Origin: Rotaria macrura
Lineage: Eukaryota; Rotifera; Eurotatoria; Philodinida; Philodinidae
DNA: 64,000 nt
Assembly: GCA_900239685.1 (NCBI GenBank)
Contig: OENT01000670.1
Coordinates: 1 to 64,000, forward strand
Reading direction: 5' to 3'
Shown here: positions 14,101-25,664 of the stretch, one piece after another
How positions within the stretch are numbered: position 1 is the stretch's first letter
Layout of the letters: every line of letters begins with the position of its first letter
Made by a program: the position numbers and the translations under genes
Notes under the pieces: generated by a model
Databases searched by the model: none
Seen by the model: only the letters and a program-made list of their open reading frames with translations
Told to the model about the DNA's origin: nothing

Positions 14101-16963
14101 CATTTTGCACTCGTACTAACGAGGAAACCTGTTAGGGCGGCAACGTTTGATTTCAATGAAATTTTTTCCATAGATATTGCGTAGTGACCTGTTGAAAACT
14201 TTTAAAGGGTTCTAGTTTATTATTTTATTCTTCTCCTATATTGTGTTGTATGTAGGATTTTAAAAATTCGTTTTTTCATCAAAACGTTTTTCATGAATTC
14301 GAGTAAAAATTGGTGTTGAATAACATTCACTTTTTTTCATTCATTATTATAATCATCATTATCATCGAAATCATTATTATTGTCAGAAAATAGTTCTTCA
14401 GTAATTCATTGAGTGCCAATATCAAAATTGAGTGTTTTATCATTTACGAAAGACTATGATTTACAATCATATATATATATATATATGCGACATTTTCAAA
14501 TAGTATTTTTGCTACTTTTTCATCATTCCTCGTAAGTAGAAGTCAATGTTAAACGATCTGAAATAAAATCAGTCAAAACACCTATAACACCATTATTTGG
14601 ATTTATCAGGGTATTACCGATAAGATAAGGTTGTGCCGAGTGACAAATAGAAAAACGCTGATTCTAGCGTTCTTTCTTGTTCAACATATCACGTGGAGAT
14701 AAGTATCTGCAGTATTTAGTTGAATGACCTTATTAGGACGTTACTACATGTCAAAGAAGTTAATGAACCAAAGAACAGTGTGTGCTGTTAAGTTTCCTTG
14801 ATAAAACGAATTGTGTGACAAGAAAATGAAAATAACTAAGAAAACTAACCTTTCTCAAGGATATAACTGATGTTGAATAATACCAGAAAAAACACAGTGT
14901 CAATAGGCTCGTACTTTTATTAAATAATAAATTTTTGCAATCTTACACATTATACAATATAGAAATAAAATGAAATTATGCATAGCTTTTTAAGGAAGCT
15001 CATTATACTAGAATCATTTTAGGGTTTTCATCAGGATACTAGGGGATATCTACCGAAAAAAATTCATCGAAAACGGAAATGGCTATCGGAGGAGATTCCC
15101 TGATAAGCTGGGCATAATTCAGCACCCAATTGTTGCACTAATTATGTCGTTAATTCTAGCGTAAAGCAGTTTTGATACCCTGTCTCTACCCTACAACTCC
15201 ATTCCTCTAATCTTACCCTACCATGCAGGATTCTACTTTCAGGAAATAAACAAATCAGAGGATCTGAAACTTTCACAAACCTTCATTTTCATCACTAAGA
15301 AATCTTGCTGTTAATTGTTTTAAGTCGAAATTCAAAAAGTATTCTTATTACAGTGGTTCCGAAGAAGGAATTACCTCTGTGATGAAGTAAACGACATGTT
15401 CGAAACTTTTTTTTCTTATGTTCAAATGTCCATCCAAAACAAAATAATACGTCGATTGTAGAGCAGGTGATGACCTATTCTCGTCAGCTATCATCATGCT
15501 TTATAGTATTAATTGAAGAACTGTTATGTATTTGTGTAAGAAACCGTATGTTTGGAATAGAGAAAAACTAGATAATTTATGGCAGGTGTCTTTAGTATTC
15601 TTATCTTCAGCTGTTAGACGCATAATAGTCCACTATTGCTAACTTCTACTTTCAATTTGAAACATCTTATGTGATGCAGCTTGATTAGTACATTCAAACA
15701 TTTGGCGAAATGTGAGAAAAAACTTGATTATAATTTTAAATTGTATACATCTTACTTACACTATAGACATTTCCAGTTTGCATATTCTTTTGCCCCAGTT
15801 GTAAGATAACCTAATCCTGTGGTGACAATTTGAATTCTGTTCTAACAACTCTATTTAGATGGAGTGGCAATGCAAATATATCTATTGTAAATGAAAGAAC
15901 AGACTTCGTTAAGAGTTTCTTCCTAAGGCACGAAATTTAGAGCTCAAATTATAGATATCGAGCTACTCTGAAGAAAACAAACCAAAAATCCATGTTACGT
16001 TGAAAATCTTCTGTCCATCTATCATAGATATTTGTGCAGATCTACTTACCAGCAGCAAATCCAGATAGAAATCGAGATATGTAGAAAAAACTGATGGCTG
16101 CATTTTTATTTTTCATTGCTTTTTCAATAGTGGCTTGGTCTGGATCGTCTGTTTCATAACCATAATAAACATACAATGTAATAATCATAAATATCGATGC
16201 TACTAATTGAAATGGCATATTCGCAAAAATAGCATTACGTCTAAAAACGAAAACATTCGTGTTTTGAACAGTATGGTCATTGTATTGATGCGATCAATAA
16301 GACGAACCTTGATAAAAATTTGTACCAATATTGCCCTGTATAAGCACCGATGAAACCACCGATAACAAATAAAACATTATGAAGTGAATCTTTTACTCGT
16401 TGACCAATAAGATGTTTTTTCGATACTTCAGGAAGATAATAATATCCATGAACATTTTTTGATGTATCATTATACACGCATTCCCACCATTTACGTGCTA
16501 TCCATTGTGATGTACTGCCTTCTTTTTGACATGGAAATGGATAACCACGTGTCCATGGAACGATGAACTACATTTTGAGAAGGAAATCAATAAAATATTA
16601 GTTTTTCTTTAAATCTAACACATATTTTAACGTACACCATTATATAAATTCGGTCCACCTATGTTGACTCCCATGACAAAACTAGTCGTTAGTACAACTA
16701 TGACGACAGACAAAAGTAATGATGATGTCCATTTCTAGGTTAGTAATCACAATTATTTAATAATAAAACATCAGAATAAAACATATATGAACCAATAGAT
16801 AGCAAAAACAAACAAGACTCAATCAATGGTGAAAAACCTGATTGATTATGTCTTCGACTGCATAAATTTCTGAACCGGCAATATTAGTTCCTGTTGGTAT
16901 TTGTGATCGTGACGAAGTGACTGCATCATCATCAACAACATTATCATTTTGTATACTTGACAT
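11163..16963 (-). CDS. Facilitative hexose transporter (GLUT/SLC2, class I-like)
   Basis: The ten exons are 16963-16838, 16734-16636, 16567-16308, 16240-16050, 12517-12367, 12309-12000, 11936-11724, 11646-11476, 11421-11299 and 11216-11163. They join in phase to 565 residues. The product is a 12-helix major facilitator moving glucose or a related hexose down its gradient across the plasma membrane. Family signatures in order are a long cysteine-bearing loop after helix 1, SRRNA before helix 3, PESPR at about 301-305, QQLSGINA in helix 7 at 372-379, ELLGRRP at 421-427, GLGPIP in helix 10 at 479-484 and PETK at 550-553. The QLS motif in helix 7 is typical of class I GLUTs. The start is the ATG giving MSSIQ; an upstream in-frame ATG would add 44 hydrophobic, unlikely residues. 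Intron 4 is 3.5 kb (12518-16049); the other introns are 57-87 bases. Confidence 0.93.
12518..16049 (-). other. Long fourth intron of the hexose transporter gene
   Basis: The donor is GTAAGT after the codon pair for Ala-Ala and the acceptor TTTCTTTTAG precedes the GMCCVV segment. The intron holds an inverted-repeat structure at 12809-13224 and a short TA run near 14469-14486. A 111-codon plus-strand frame at 13481-13816 shows no domain and is probably chance. Confidence 0.7.
12809..13224. mobile_element. Diverged inverted-repeat element inside an intron
   Basis: A left arm at about 12809-12861 and a right arm at 13171-13224 are reverse complements with roughly four in five bases matching. Both carry ATTTCGGCT, then GATTCAGTTAG and ATAAG, then CTACAA and TGTTC. 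Weaker similarity extends inward to about 12884 and 13150. About 310 bases lie between the arms, with no coding capacity. This is the structure of a non-autonomous terminal-inverted-repeat element or foldback repeat. No clear target-site duplication was found, so the true ends and family are unknown. Confidence 0.5.
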
Positions 16964-19904
16964 AGTCAAATTTAATAATAATAACGAGAAAATATTGAGC
17001 GTTCTATGAATTAACCACAAAATATTTAATACCGAATAATGCTGTCGGTTGATAACAAAAGATAAGATAAAAAGATGTCGATTAATGCTACACAATTATA
17101 TTTATTTAGCGCGAAGGAATCTAATTATATTCATCTGTAACTAAGATCCTTTCTTTCTAAGGGTGAAATATTTCGATTAACGAAAAAAAAACACAAACTA
17201 CTCAGATTTACTGTTCATCACTCATACATGGACATCGGAGTGAGCCAATGATTTAGATCCCTTCAGAATAAAACCTTCCATGCGAATTGTGTTATTAGTA
17301 GAGATGCTGTGTTTCACTTGTACAAAAAAGACAAGAGTGAAAGTTATTACCAACTAGAGTTATTTACTTTTTATCTATCGGTGATCAATGTTATTCTTAA
17401 CATGCATGTATGTATTTATCACAAGTACCAGACAGAATCAAGAGAAGAACTAAAACGAAAGGATTCGTATTGTTCGTAAAGGAATACAGTACTCGCTGAG
17501 TGCAATTAAGTTTCTCTTTCTTTTCTTACAATGCAATACAATGAATCTGAATTAATTTTCGAATCTATCAGAACTACAGTACAAAATTGATTGTAGAATA
17601 GTTAATATTTGATATAATAGAAGTAAACCCGACTTTAGTTCTAGTGTATGCATGTGATTTGATGAATCAATTTTAGTATTCAATAAATATATGACAATAG
17701 AGAACAAATTAAATTCTTGTTTTCGATTTCAAAATATTTCTTATAAAGCTTCAAATAATTATGATCAAGAATCTTGTTCAGTGACTATAAGTAGTGAATA
17801 ATCTCAACAAGGTAGTTTAATCTTTCCTGAGAGTATGACGACAAATATCTCCATCGTAATCGATATTTCTTATCACATGATAATTCATTTAGTAAATAGA
17901 GTTACTTGATTGAAGAAGACATGAGGAAATATCTTTCACTTTATTAAGATTATCAATCAAAATTACAGAGTACAAAACTTGAACAATCTATAGAAGCAGA
18001 TTCATGATACTTGTTATCAGATTGATCTGTCTAAAAGACAACATAGACAGTAACCCGCAGTGCCATGTGAGTGAGTTCAGCACTTGAGTTGCTATGGAAA
18101 TATTTCACAGATGATAATCGATTTTTGTACTTATATGCATCGTCGATGATCTGATGATTACTATTATCGAAAAGTAATTTGAAATGCATTATCCTCTCGT
18201 CTCTCATCAAACACGATAGTCTTCATAATCGGATGAATGGACATATGTGCATAATCAGTCTAATAAATATCTTAGTCTCGATCAGACACATAGTGAATGA
18301 TAAATGTAAAAAGATATCATTCTACGTATACGATTCTAGAGAGGAAAATTGATCTTTTTCAAATTTACTCTAAAACGGAACGCAAGAACAGGTTTTGCGG
18401 AAATATCAACCATAAATGTATTTGTCTCGGTTGGCATGTGATCGATTTGTTACTTCCTCCATTTTCTACGTGCTGTTCCGTTTTGTATTACTTCATCTCT
18501 CCCCGTTAACTTTATATTCATTCATATTGTTGCAAGTTTGAAAGAAAAGAGAAAAATTTTATGCTACCGCTTTCTATATCACAATTATCGTCCTCATTTT
18601 TTCTTTTGTGAATGACAAGCGTGTATTTTTTTTTAAAAGAAAAACGTCCGACAGGCAAGCAAAATTCATTATTACTCAACAAAATCTTTCTCTATACGTC
18701 AAGCACATACATTTACATTATGAAATTTTACTACACCCTAGCACAAGGGAGAGAAGAGAACGAGACACGGAGGGAAACAGAGAGAGAGAGAGAGAGAGAG
18801 AAAGATTTAAAATCTTCAAGACAACAAAAAAAAGAAAAAGCGAGAGAATAAAAGAGTGAATAAAGAAAGTTACAAGTGTTCCTTTTTCAAATACTTTATC
18901 GTTGTCGTCGTCATCGTTCTCCTTGCTGCCCACGAACAAAGTTGCTTAGCACCGTCTTGTCGTGTCACAAGGAATCAGTTTCTATTTGAAGAAGCACATA
19001 TAAAACATACATATATACACACACACACACAACTTGTTCCGGCAGAACAATCATCATTCTATTCTTTTCGCGTTCTCTCTTGTTTTTCTTAGTGTGTTCA
19101 CGGTAAGTTATTGCCAAGAAGATTATAATAAAACGCTTTGATGACAAACTAACAAAGCATATTTCCGAATGAGTTACAAAAGCGTGAGATGCTGATAAAG
19201 ATAGCAAAGTAAGCCTTGTTTCATCGTATGAAATTACCTAAGAATATGATAAGCAATTTACATAAGAGCTGCTTATGATAAGTGTCACTCTTTTTTCTTC
19301 TTTTCTTCACTCAAAAAAAAACCTCTCCTATTTCACATTAAGTTAAATTATTTCCTCATCGTCAAATTTTCTGTGCGAATGACAAAAAGAAAAGAGTAGC
19401 TAGAAACAAGAAATTCAATCTGACACTTTCTCCTTGCTCTATATGAATTTTTATTTTAGATTTCATCATGTAGAGTTATAAGCCATCGATTTATTTCCTG
19501 TTTCATCAAGGAAATAAATGTTTAAAATTTACCAATACTTTAATTTATCATTTTCATATTGATTGTTGTCTTCGATGTTAACATAATATTATTCGTTCTA
19601 TGAAAATACAAATTTCTCGCCATCATTCCGTCCATGGAGCGAAATTGATTCCAACAAACGATGGATGAACATCAATTTCGATTAACTGTCTTTTTCATTT
19701 TTACTCGTTTGATGTCTTTTTTCCTCTTGTTTTTTTCGTTTTTCAATTTTCATGTTTGTTGTACTGTTTGAATTATATTCGAGCAAAAGCCATCAAAGCA
19801 GCGCACCTCTGTGATATGCATTGTACATAAAAAATGTGTGTATGTGTCTATGTTTATTAAAACAATACAAAGAAAAATTGTAACAAAATTTATTTCTATT
19901 TTTT
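16964..19904. other. Intergenic region upstream of the hexose transporter
   Basis: About 2.9 kb between the transporter start and the 3' end of the mL54 gene. No protein-coding exon was recognised. A (GA)n run lies at 18779-18803 and an (AC)n run near 19017-19032. The promoter and 5' untranslated exon of the transporter should lie near 17.0-17.5 kb, but no clear core element was identified. Confidence 0.4.
18779..18803. repeat. (GA)n microsatellite
   Basis: A pure AG/GA run inside a broader purine-rich tract (about 18745-18860). Open frames crossing it are artefacts of the repeat. Confidence 0.8.
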
Positions 19905-20413
19905 CTAACATATTGGTCGTAACTCTTTTAACCAATTCGGTATATATCGTTCGGGAAAACGATTTTCATTTATACTACGAAGATATTCATCACCTTGCTC
20001 ATTATATCGAGTCCAATACTCCCATGTATTTTTATCAAGTTGATCAATATCAATTTTATCTAGCTTTTCTAATCCGAACAACCACTCTGGATAAGTTGAA
20101 TCGGCTTTGATCTCTATAGGTTGTTGATCTTTTTTGTAATTAAGACCGCAGCAATATTTAACTAGCTTTTCGGGATCTGTTTCAGCGTCAATGTATTGTT
20201 GAATGGTCGTAGTTATGACAGCACCTTTTTCTATTGATAATAAAATATCTTATCATTACTGTTGCAACGAAAAAAGATTCAAGACATACTGGTAACACCA
20301 CCACCAAGTTTAAGCGCAGCGCCCGATGGACCTGAAGCAGTTTTTGTTACAGCATAATGGCGCAAAGCTACTGTCGTTAAGTACGGTACACGTAGATACT
20401 TTATAGAAAACAT
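19905..20413 (-). CDS. MRPL54: Mitochondrial large-subunit ribosomal protein mL54
   Basis: Two exons, 20413-20290 and 20230-19905, are joined in phase across a 59-base intron to give 149 residues. The central block reads KKGAV, then a cysteine-containing GLNYKKDQ segment, then a segment with YPEWLF, then LDKNTWEYW. Each matches the order and spacing of the vertebrate MRPL54 domain (KSGKGAV, MGVNIYKEG, AEYPEWLF, REYWRRL). The amino end is basic and lacks acidic residues, as expected for a mitochondrial import sequence. The protein is a structural component of the mitochondrial 39S subunit. Length is close to the family norm. It lies about 200 bases downstream of ASF1 on the same strand; no functional link is implied. 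Confidence 0.88.
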
Positions 20414-20614
20414 TTATCTGGAATAGATGTTTAAAAAGTAGGAAGCTATTATCATGTCTAGTAATCTTTTCTTATTATATGATGGTAACAATCAAATTAT
20501 GCAGAACAAAGAAAAAATAACAGTTAGAAGTACTCTTTACATAATATACAAACAGAAATATCAATATAGATTAGCAAGAAAGAAAAACTACTTTTATCAT
20601 ATTGTTTCAGTCTA

Positions 20615-21022
20615 TTAATCCATGGTGTTTGATGGTTCACTTGAGAGATTTGGTTCATCTGTTGCTATCGTGGCTGTTATTGTTGTTGCTGTTGTAGTAG
20701 GGTTTGATTCATTTGTTGTCATTGGTTCGTTCGCATTTGTTAAATCAGTTGTTGTCATTGATTCGTTGATCATTTTTAATTCAGTCGTTTCGCCTGGCGT
20801 TTCACTAGTACAGTTAACATTTTCTAAACTATGACATATTTCAAGTTCATCATTCATTTCCGCCATTTTCTTTTCTTCTTCAGTTAATTCAGCAAATACA
20901 AGTTGATCCGTCGGCAATTGTTCGTCCCATACTATGGGAAATGTTGTTACTCGAGGTTCATCTACTGCAATATTTCGATTTAACTAAAACGAAAGGAAAA
21001 GAATGAATCATATGAATATACA

Positions 21023-21054
<32 letters not shown>

Positions 21055-21884
21055 TCTTTCGCTATGTAAAACATGAATTTTTTATTTTTTATTCTTACTT
21101 TTTCAAAATCGACTTTAACAGGTGGATTTTCACGTAATTCTGGATCGTCATATTCAGTAAATACATAATATCCGACACGTGCAAATTCTTGATTACGATA
21201 TAATGCCAAGAGAAGAATAACCGAGACATCTACATCACTATCATTTGGTAATTTTTTTGGATCAGGTGGTGGAGCCTATTGCACGACAAAAACGAATAAA
21301 AATGAATGTAATTCACAGCTTGCATATGAGTCATGAACACATGCATAAAGCAGCATGATCCCATATACTACTAATATATTGATTGCTGAAGGCAATACTC
21401 TTTCTTTGATTGTCCTCGCTAGCATCTGTATGAGTAAGATCATTGTTGAGAAAGTTGAAGGGAAACAAAGAAGCAATTCTGCCAGTAAATAAGTTACTCT
21501 GGCCTCTTTCTTTCAAACGTTTTTGTGAGGAGCAAATTATGTTATGCATCAAAATGCATGACCTCAAAATTATTTTCAACATACCTCAAATACAAATTTG
21601 TATGTTCCTGGAGCTACCGCATCAATAACAACAACATCAAGTACTTGATCTTGTTTATCTTCTTTTGCATCGCCAACGTAAACAAGTTTAAATTCAAGTT
21701 CTATGAATTTTTAAAAAAATTTATGTTCATTACTATGAGTTTTTATTACAGATGAAATGTAAACAAGAAATTTACCTTGTGTTAGTTGTTCTAAACATTC
21801 GAATTTTATTTCAAATGTATAATTTGATAAGAACTTTGCTGGATTATTATGAACACTTACATTACTTATCATTACTTTCACCAT
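20615..21884 (-). CDS. ASF1: Histone H3-H4 chaperone ASF1
   Basis: Four exons, 21884-21776, 21700-21585, 21275-21099 and 20983-20615, encode 256 residues. Residues 1-155 form the conserved immunoglobulin-like core: MVKVMISNVSV at the start, a FECLEQL segment, YVGDAK, a DQVLD strand, the VGYYV strand at 109-113 that pairs with histone H3, and RENPPVKVDF. The core begins at the true ATG with no extension. The tail of about 100 residues is acidic at first (EEEKKM) and then rich in Thr, Asn, Pro and Ser, typical of ASF1 tails, which vary between species. ASF1 hands H3-H4 dimers to CAF-1 and HIRA during nucleosome assembly. Intron 2 (21276-21584, 309 bases) holds no gene. The first ATG lies 187 bases from the 3' end of the neighbouring F-box gene on the same strand. 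Confidence 0.95.
21027..21055. repeat. (TA)n microsatellite in ASF1 intron 3
   Basis: An uninterrupted TA run inside the 115-base intron between ASF1 exons 3 and 4. Confidence 0.8.
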
Positions 21885-22070
21885 GTTTACACTTGTAATT
21901 AAGAATAGAGGATTTTTTTTATTAATTTTGTTCTTTTTTTTTCTAAAAGAATAAGAATAAAATATAGTGTAATTTTCTTTCTTTTTTTAAAGAGAAAAAA
22001 AACTTTTTTAAAAAATATTGAAATATTCAATCAATAAAAAACCAAGAGAAATTATTTTAGTAAGTACAAA

Positions 22071-25000
22071 TTAATCATCTACAATTTTTATTCGTTTTGC
22101 ATTATTCTTCAACAGTTGTTTTCCTGCTTCGGTTATTCTCTGGCAGCCACTTAAATCGATTGTTTCAAGTGATGGACAAGCGTGGCCGATTAATGATAAG
22201 TTTTTATCATCAAGTTTTTCACATGAACTTATATCCAAATATTTTAAATTTGGTAACGAATGTAAAGCAAAACGAAATAAACGATTGGTTAATTGTATGC
22301 ATTGTCGTAATTTAAGAGATTTTAAACGTCTTAAATTGTTGATTGAATAAAAATATTCGTTGAATGACTTGTGTTCAGTTAACAGGAATAGTATTCGTTC
22401 AGAATAATCATCATCCTTATTAAAACTGAAATCTTTTAATCGAAGTTTAACACACGACGATGATATATATGTTGGCAAACGACATTGACATGGAGCTTGA
22501 TGTGTTATTGTATGTGTCCATATAGGTAAGTCATCAATAAATTGTCGATGAATATGTGTTTGATCTAGCCATTCAATCGTTTTACCTATACCACATATTG
22601 ATAAACCAATGAATGCAAAATCATCGATATTCGTATTATAATTTATTGTTAATTCTTGTAATGATAATAGATATTTATTTATTAACAATATTGAACGATT
22701 TGATAGTGATGGACAACTACTTAAATTTATATGTGTTAGCGATAGAACAAATGAAGATTGTGTACATATATGTTTAATCACGTCATCTGTGGTATTTCTA
22801 GGTAAAGCTAACTTTTGTAAATGTGTCAAACTATTAGTTAATAAATTAACAAGATCGATTTCATTCAATGGATAAAGTGTTTGTATATCAAGATTGTTCA
22901 ATCGTTTCAATGATGATAATGATATGTCTGATGATTGATTGAACACTAAAACAAAACCGTTCAACATTTAATAGATATCATATATAATTATACGATATGA
23001 TTTATGTTCACAAGGTTATAATAGAATTTAGTAGAGAAAATCATATAGAAGAAGAGTAAATTTAAAACCAAGTAAGTAATGTTAGTTCGTATGAACATCA
23101 TCGACTGCAATGAGTAAGTAACACACGTTGAAGAAGTGTTCGTATCCACGTTGATATTTGAGAGTATCATCAGAGAGAGCGAGAGAGAGAGAGAGAGGGG
23201 AACTCGGGAATATATTTTTTCACTCACGACTAGTACTATTACTTTGAGAAGATTCTGTACCTTTGGTTTATCACGACAGTAATATCAAACGTTAATGTTA
23301 TGTTTATAATTGAAAATTCTAATAAGAATAAAATCATTTTTCGAATTCCAATTCGAAACTTTGCATAGTGATAGACTTCATCATGGAGGATATATTCAGT
23401 TCAATCCTCACGAAATTCAAAAATGAATTCTACTACAACTAAGACATCCCGATTTACAAGTAACTCTTCATTCTGACCAGTTTCTCGTAAGAGTTTGAAC
23501 GATAATATTTTTCATAGATAACTTGTTTTATTCAATTGACATTTCTATAAATTCGATCTTGCACTAATAGATACTTTTGAGACAATAAACTTTTAATATC
23601 GATTTTTCTAGTCAAAAATACGTAATTTATATGTAATGCTGCTTAAAAATACCAATATCCCAGTAGTGATACTATAATATTTTTTCCAACTTTTGAAAGA
23701 GTCTCTATTGATGTAGTATTTTAGTTCAAAAAAAAACTCGGTTAACCCTTTCCGGCCGGATGTTGCCATATGGCAACATTTTCCCCTATAGGGGTACGGC
23801 GTTTTTCAAATAGCCGGCCGTAAAGGGTTAAATACATGTGCATGACTGAAGAACAAGACCACAACACAACGTGCACTAATCATCATAAACAATCGGATAT
23901 AAATAGTTTCGAATAGAATGTGTCTTTTAATAAGTCCAATCCTGTAATACAAACTAAAAACTTGTCCATACTTACTTGTAACTAAAAGAACTCATTTTTT
24001 TATGTAGATCAGATTCATAAAATCTCATCCTAAAACTATTCAATATAGAAAAACATTTGTTCAACTCGTGTAAATCTTATTCATTCGCATTAGATTTTTT
24101 CTCCTTTCGAAACCTAAGAATTTACCGGAGAAAAGCTAACGCTTGTATAGTGAATGTCTAGATTTAAAACGAAATTCAAAACTTAAATTATACGAATATT
24201 TATAACCGTTTGTTTTCATTGTTATCAATTACCTGGCAAACGTGTTGTTTGTTGATGAGTAACGGAAATATTCATTGGTATATTTAAAAATACACATAAT
24301 TCTTTTAAATTTGATGCATATTGACTAATAGCAGAAAACAATGGTTGACAACCAGTATGATCAAGTTGCAGACGGCCAACAATTAATGTTTGTAAATGAT
24401 CATCAAGAAGAAGAAGAATATGTAATAATGTCGATACATGTAAAGTACCATCAATATGAAAATAAGTTAAATTCGATGGTATTGTACTTAATAAACGTTT
24501 TATCTGTGTGTCACATGGTAACGATGGATCAAATGATATAGTTAGTGCTTGAAAACGTTCGTAGTGGTTTTGAAAAAATGCACAAACATTTTCGAAGGTA
24601 ACAATCGTACGATGTTCAATTGCATTTGGAAATGAACGTAATGGAATACCAAGTAAATGTAATTCTTCAACATTCGGAAATGATTTCATTAAACAATTGA
24701 ATGAATAATCTGATAAATGTATATTGCCATTAAAATTGAGTCGCGTTATTGATGGAAATATATTTGTATTCTCAGAAAATTTGTGTGATAAGAAAAAGAA
24801 TTTATAATCACTTAGATCAAGTTTTTCTAACGATTTACAATTCGAAAGAAGTTCATAAAAAATACTTGAATCGATTAATCTTGTTGATCGTGCAAATGAT
24901 AGACTTCTTAATTGATTAAGACATAGACGAAATGATTCTGATGTTTGAAGTAATATTTTTAAATCTGTATAGTTGAAATTTGATAATGATAAATTTTCGA

Positions 25001-25258
25001 TACCTTCCATTACTATGACTTTGTCAAGAAGTGTTATGCCAGTAGAAGATTTTGGTGAAAGTATGATTGAATGTAGATGAGAATAAGATGAAAAAGATGA
25101 AAGACGTGTATATATTGCTCGACTTGTTAAACGAAGACATTTCCAATCAGTTAATGTTAAATGAGCCAAAATTACATCAAAGATCTTGTAAAAGACAAAA
25201 GAAACTTTCGAAAGAATATTAGTTTTCTTCAACTTACTTCAACCGGCAAAGTTTCCAT
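22071..25258 (-). CDS. F-box and leucine-rich-repeat protein (FBXL-like)
   Basis: The three exons are 25258-25238 (only seven codons), 25184-24233 and 22945-22071, joined in phase to 615 residues. The seven-codon exon plus the start of exon 2 reconstructs a textbook F-box opening, METLPVE followed by IFDVILAHL and then WKCLRLTSR, at residues 1-32. The rest is leucine-rich repeats; the last four show the cysteine-containing FBXL/AMN1 pattern (LKYLDISSCEKL, LETIDLSGCQRI). F-box proteins recruit substrates to SCF (SKP1-CUL1) ubiquitin ligases. Which FBXL this is, and its substrate, cannot be told. The 1.3 kb intron (22946-24232) carries a TTAA-flanked transposon remnant and a GA run. An ATG in frame at 22967 lies inside the intron and is not a start: the acceptor TTTTGTTTTAG sits just after it. 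Confidence 0.85.
23171..23198. repeat. (GA)n microsatellite in F-box gene intron
   Basis: A GA run ending in GGGG, within the 1.3 kb intron of the F-box/LRR gene. Confidence 0.75.
23742..23831. mobile_element. 90-base TTAA-flanked MITE, piggyBac-like
   Basis: The segment begins TTAACCCTTTCCGGCCGG and ends with the reverse complement of TTAACCCTTTACGGCCGG, giving 18-base terminal inverted repeats with one mismatch. TTAA at both ends is the target site used by piggyBac-type transposases, and CCC directly after it is typical of that superfamily. Inside are two short perfect palindromes, GTTGCCATATGGCAAC and CCCCTATAGGGG. The element is GC-rich against an AT-rich intron, which marks it as an insertion. 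It has no coding capacity and would depend on a transposase elsewhere. Confidence 0.8.
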
Positions 25259-25664
25259 TTTGGTTCTCAAATACTTCTACCAAAAAGAAAATATAGAAGA
25301 AAAAACAAGAATGAAAAATGCAAGTAACAAATCGAAAAAAAAGCGTTCTATGATAAGAGACCATCTTTATATATGCATCGTTTATTTAGTATAGAACAGA
25401 ACACCTTTTGCTTTTTTAATTTCTTTGTCTTCTGCTCATTCACTTTTTTTTGTTGAAAAAAAAAATACGACAAATAATGTAACAGAAAAAAAAAAATTTT
25501 TTTCTTTATCGATGAACCTATGTTAGAAATTATACAAGAGACAAAATGATATAACACACACAAGCACATAGAGAATACATATTTCTTGTTTTTTCTAACA
25601 AAAAAAAATAAATGTTAATAACATCGTAGAGACTATATACAAATACGAACAATGAAGTTAAACA

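Noticed and set aside
16964..17095. Upstream ATG extending the hexose transporter by 44 residues
   Set aside because: The extension is hydrophobic and unlike GLUT amino termini. The internal ATG gives the expected short acidic cytoplasmic tail before helix 1.
18608..18939. Frames across the GA-rich tract on both strands
   Set aside because: They are dominated by RERERER or SLSLSL strings encoded by the microsatellite.
22946..22967. ATG at 22967 as the start of a separate leucine-rich-repeat gene
   Set aside because: An acceptor TTTTGTTTTAG follows it immediately, and the phase joins exactly to the upstream exon ending at 24233, giving one F-box/LRR protein.
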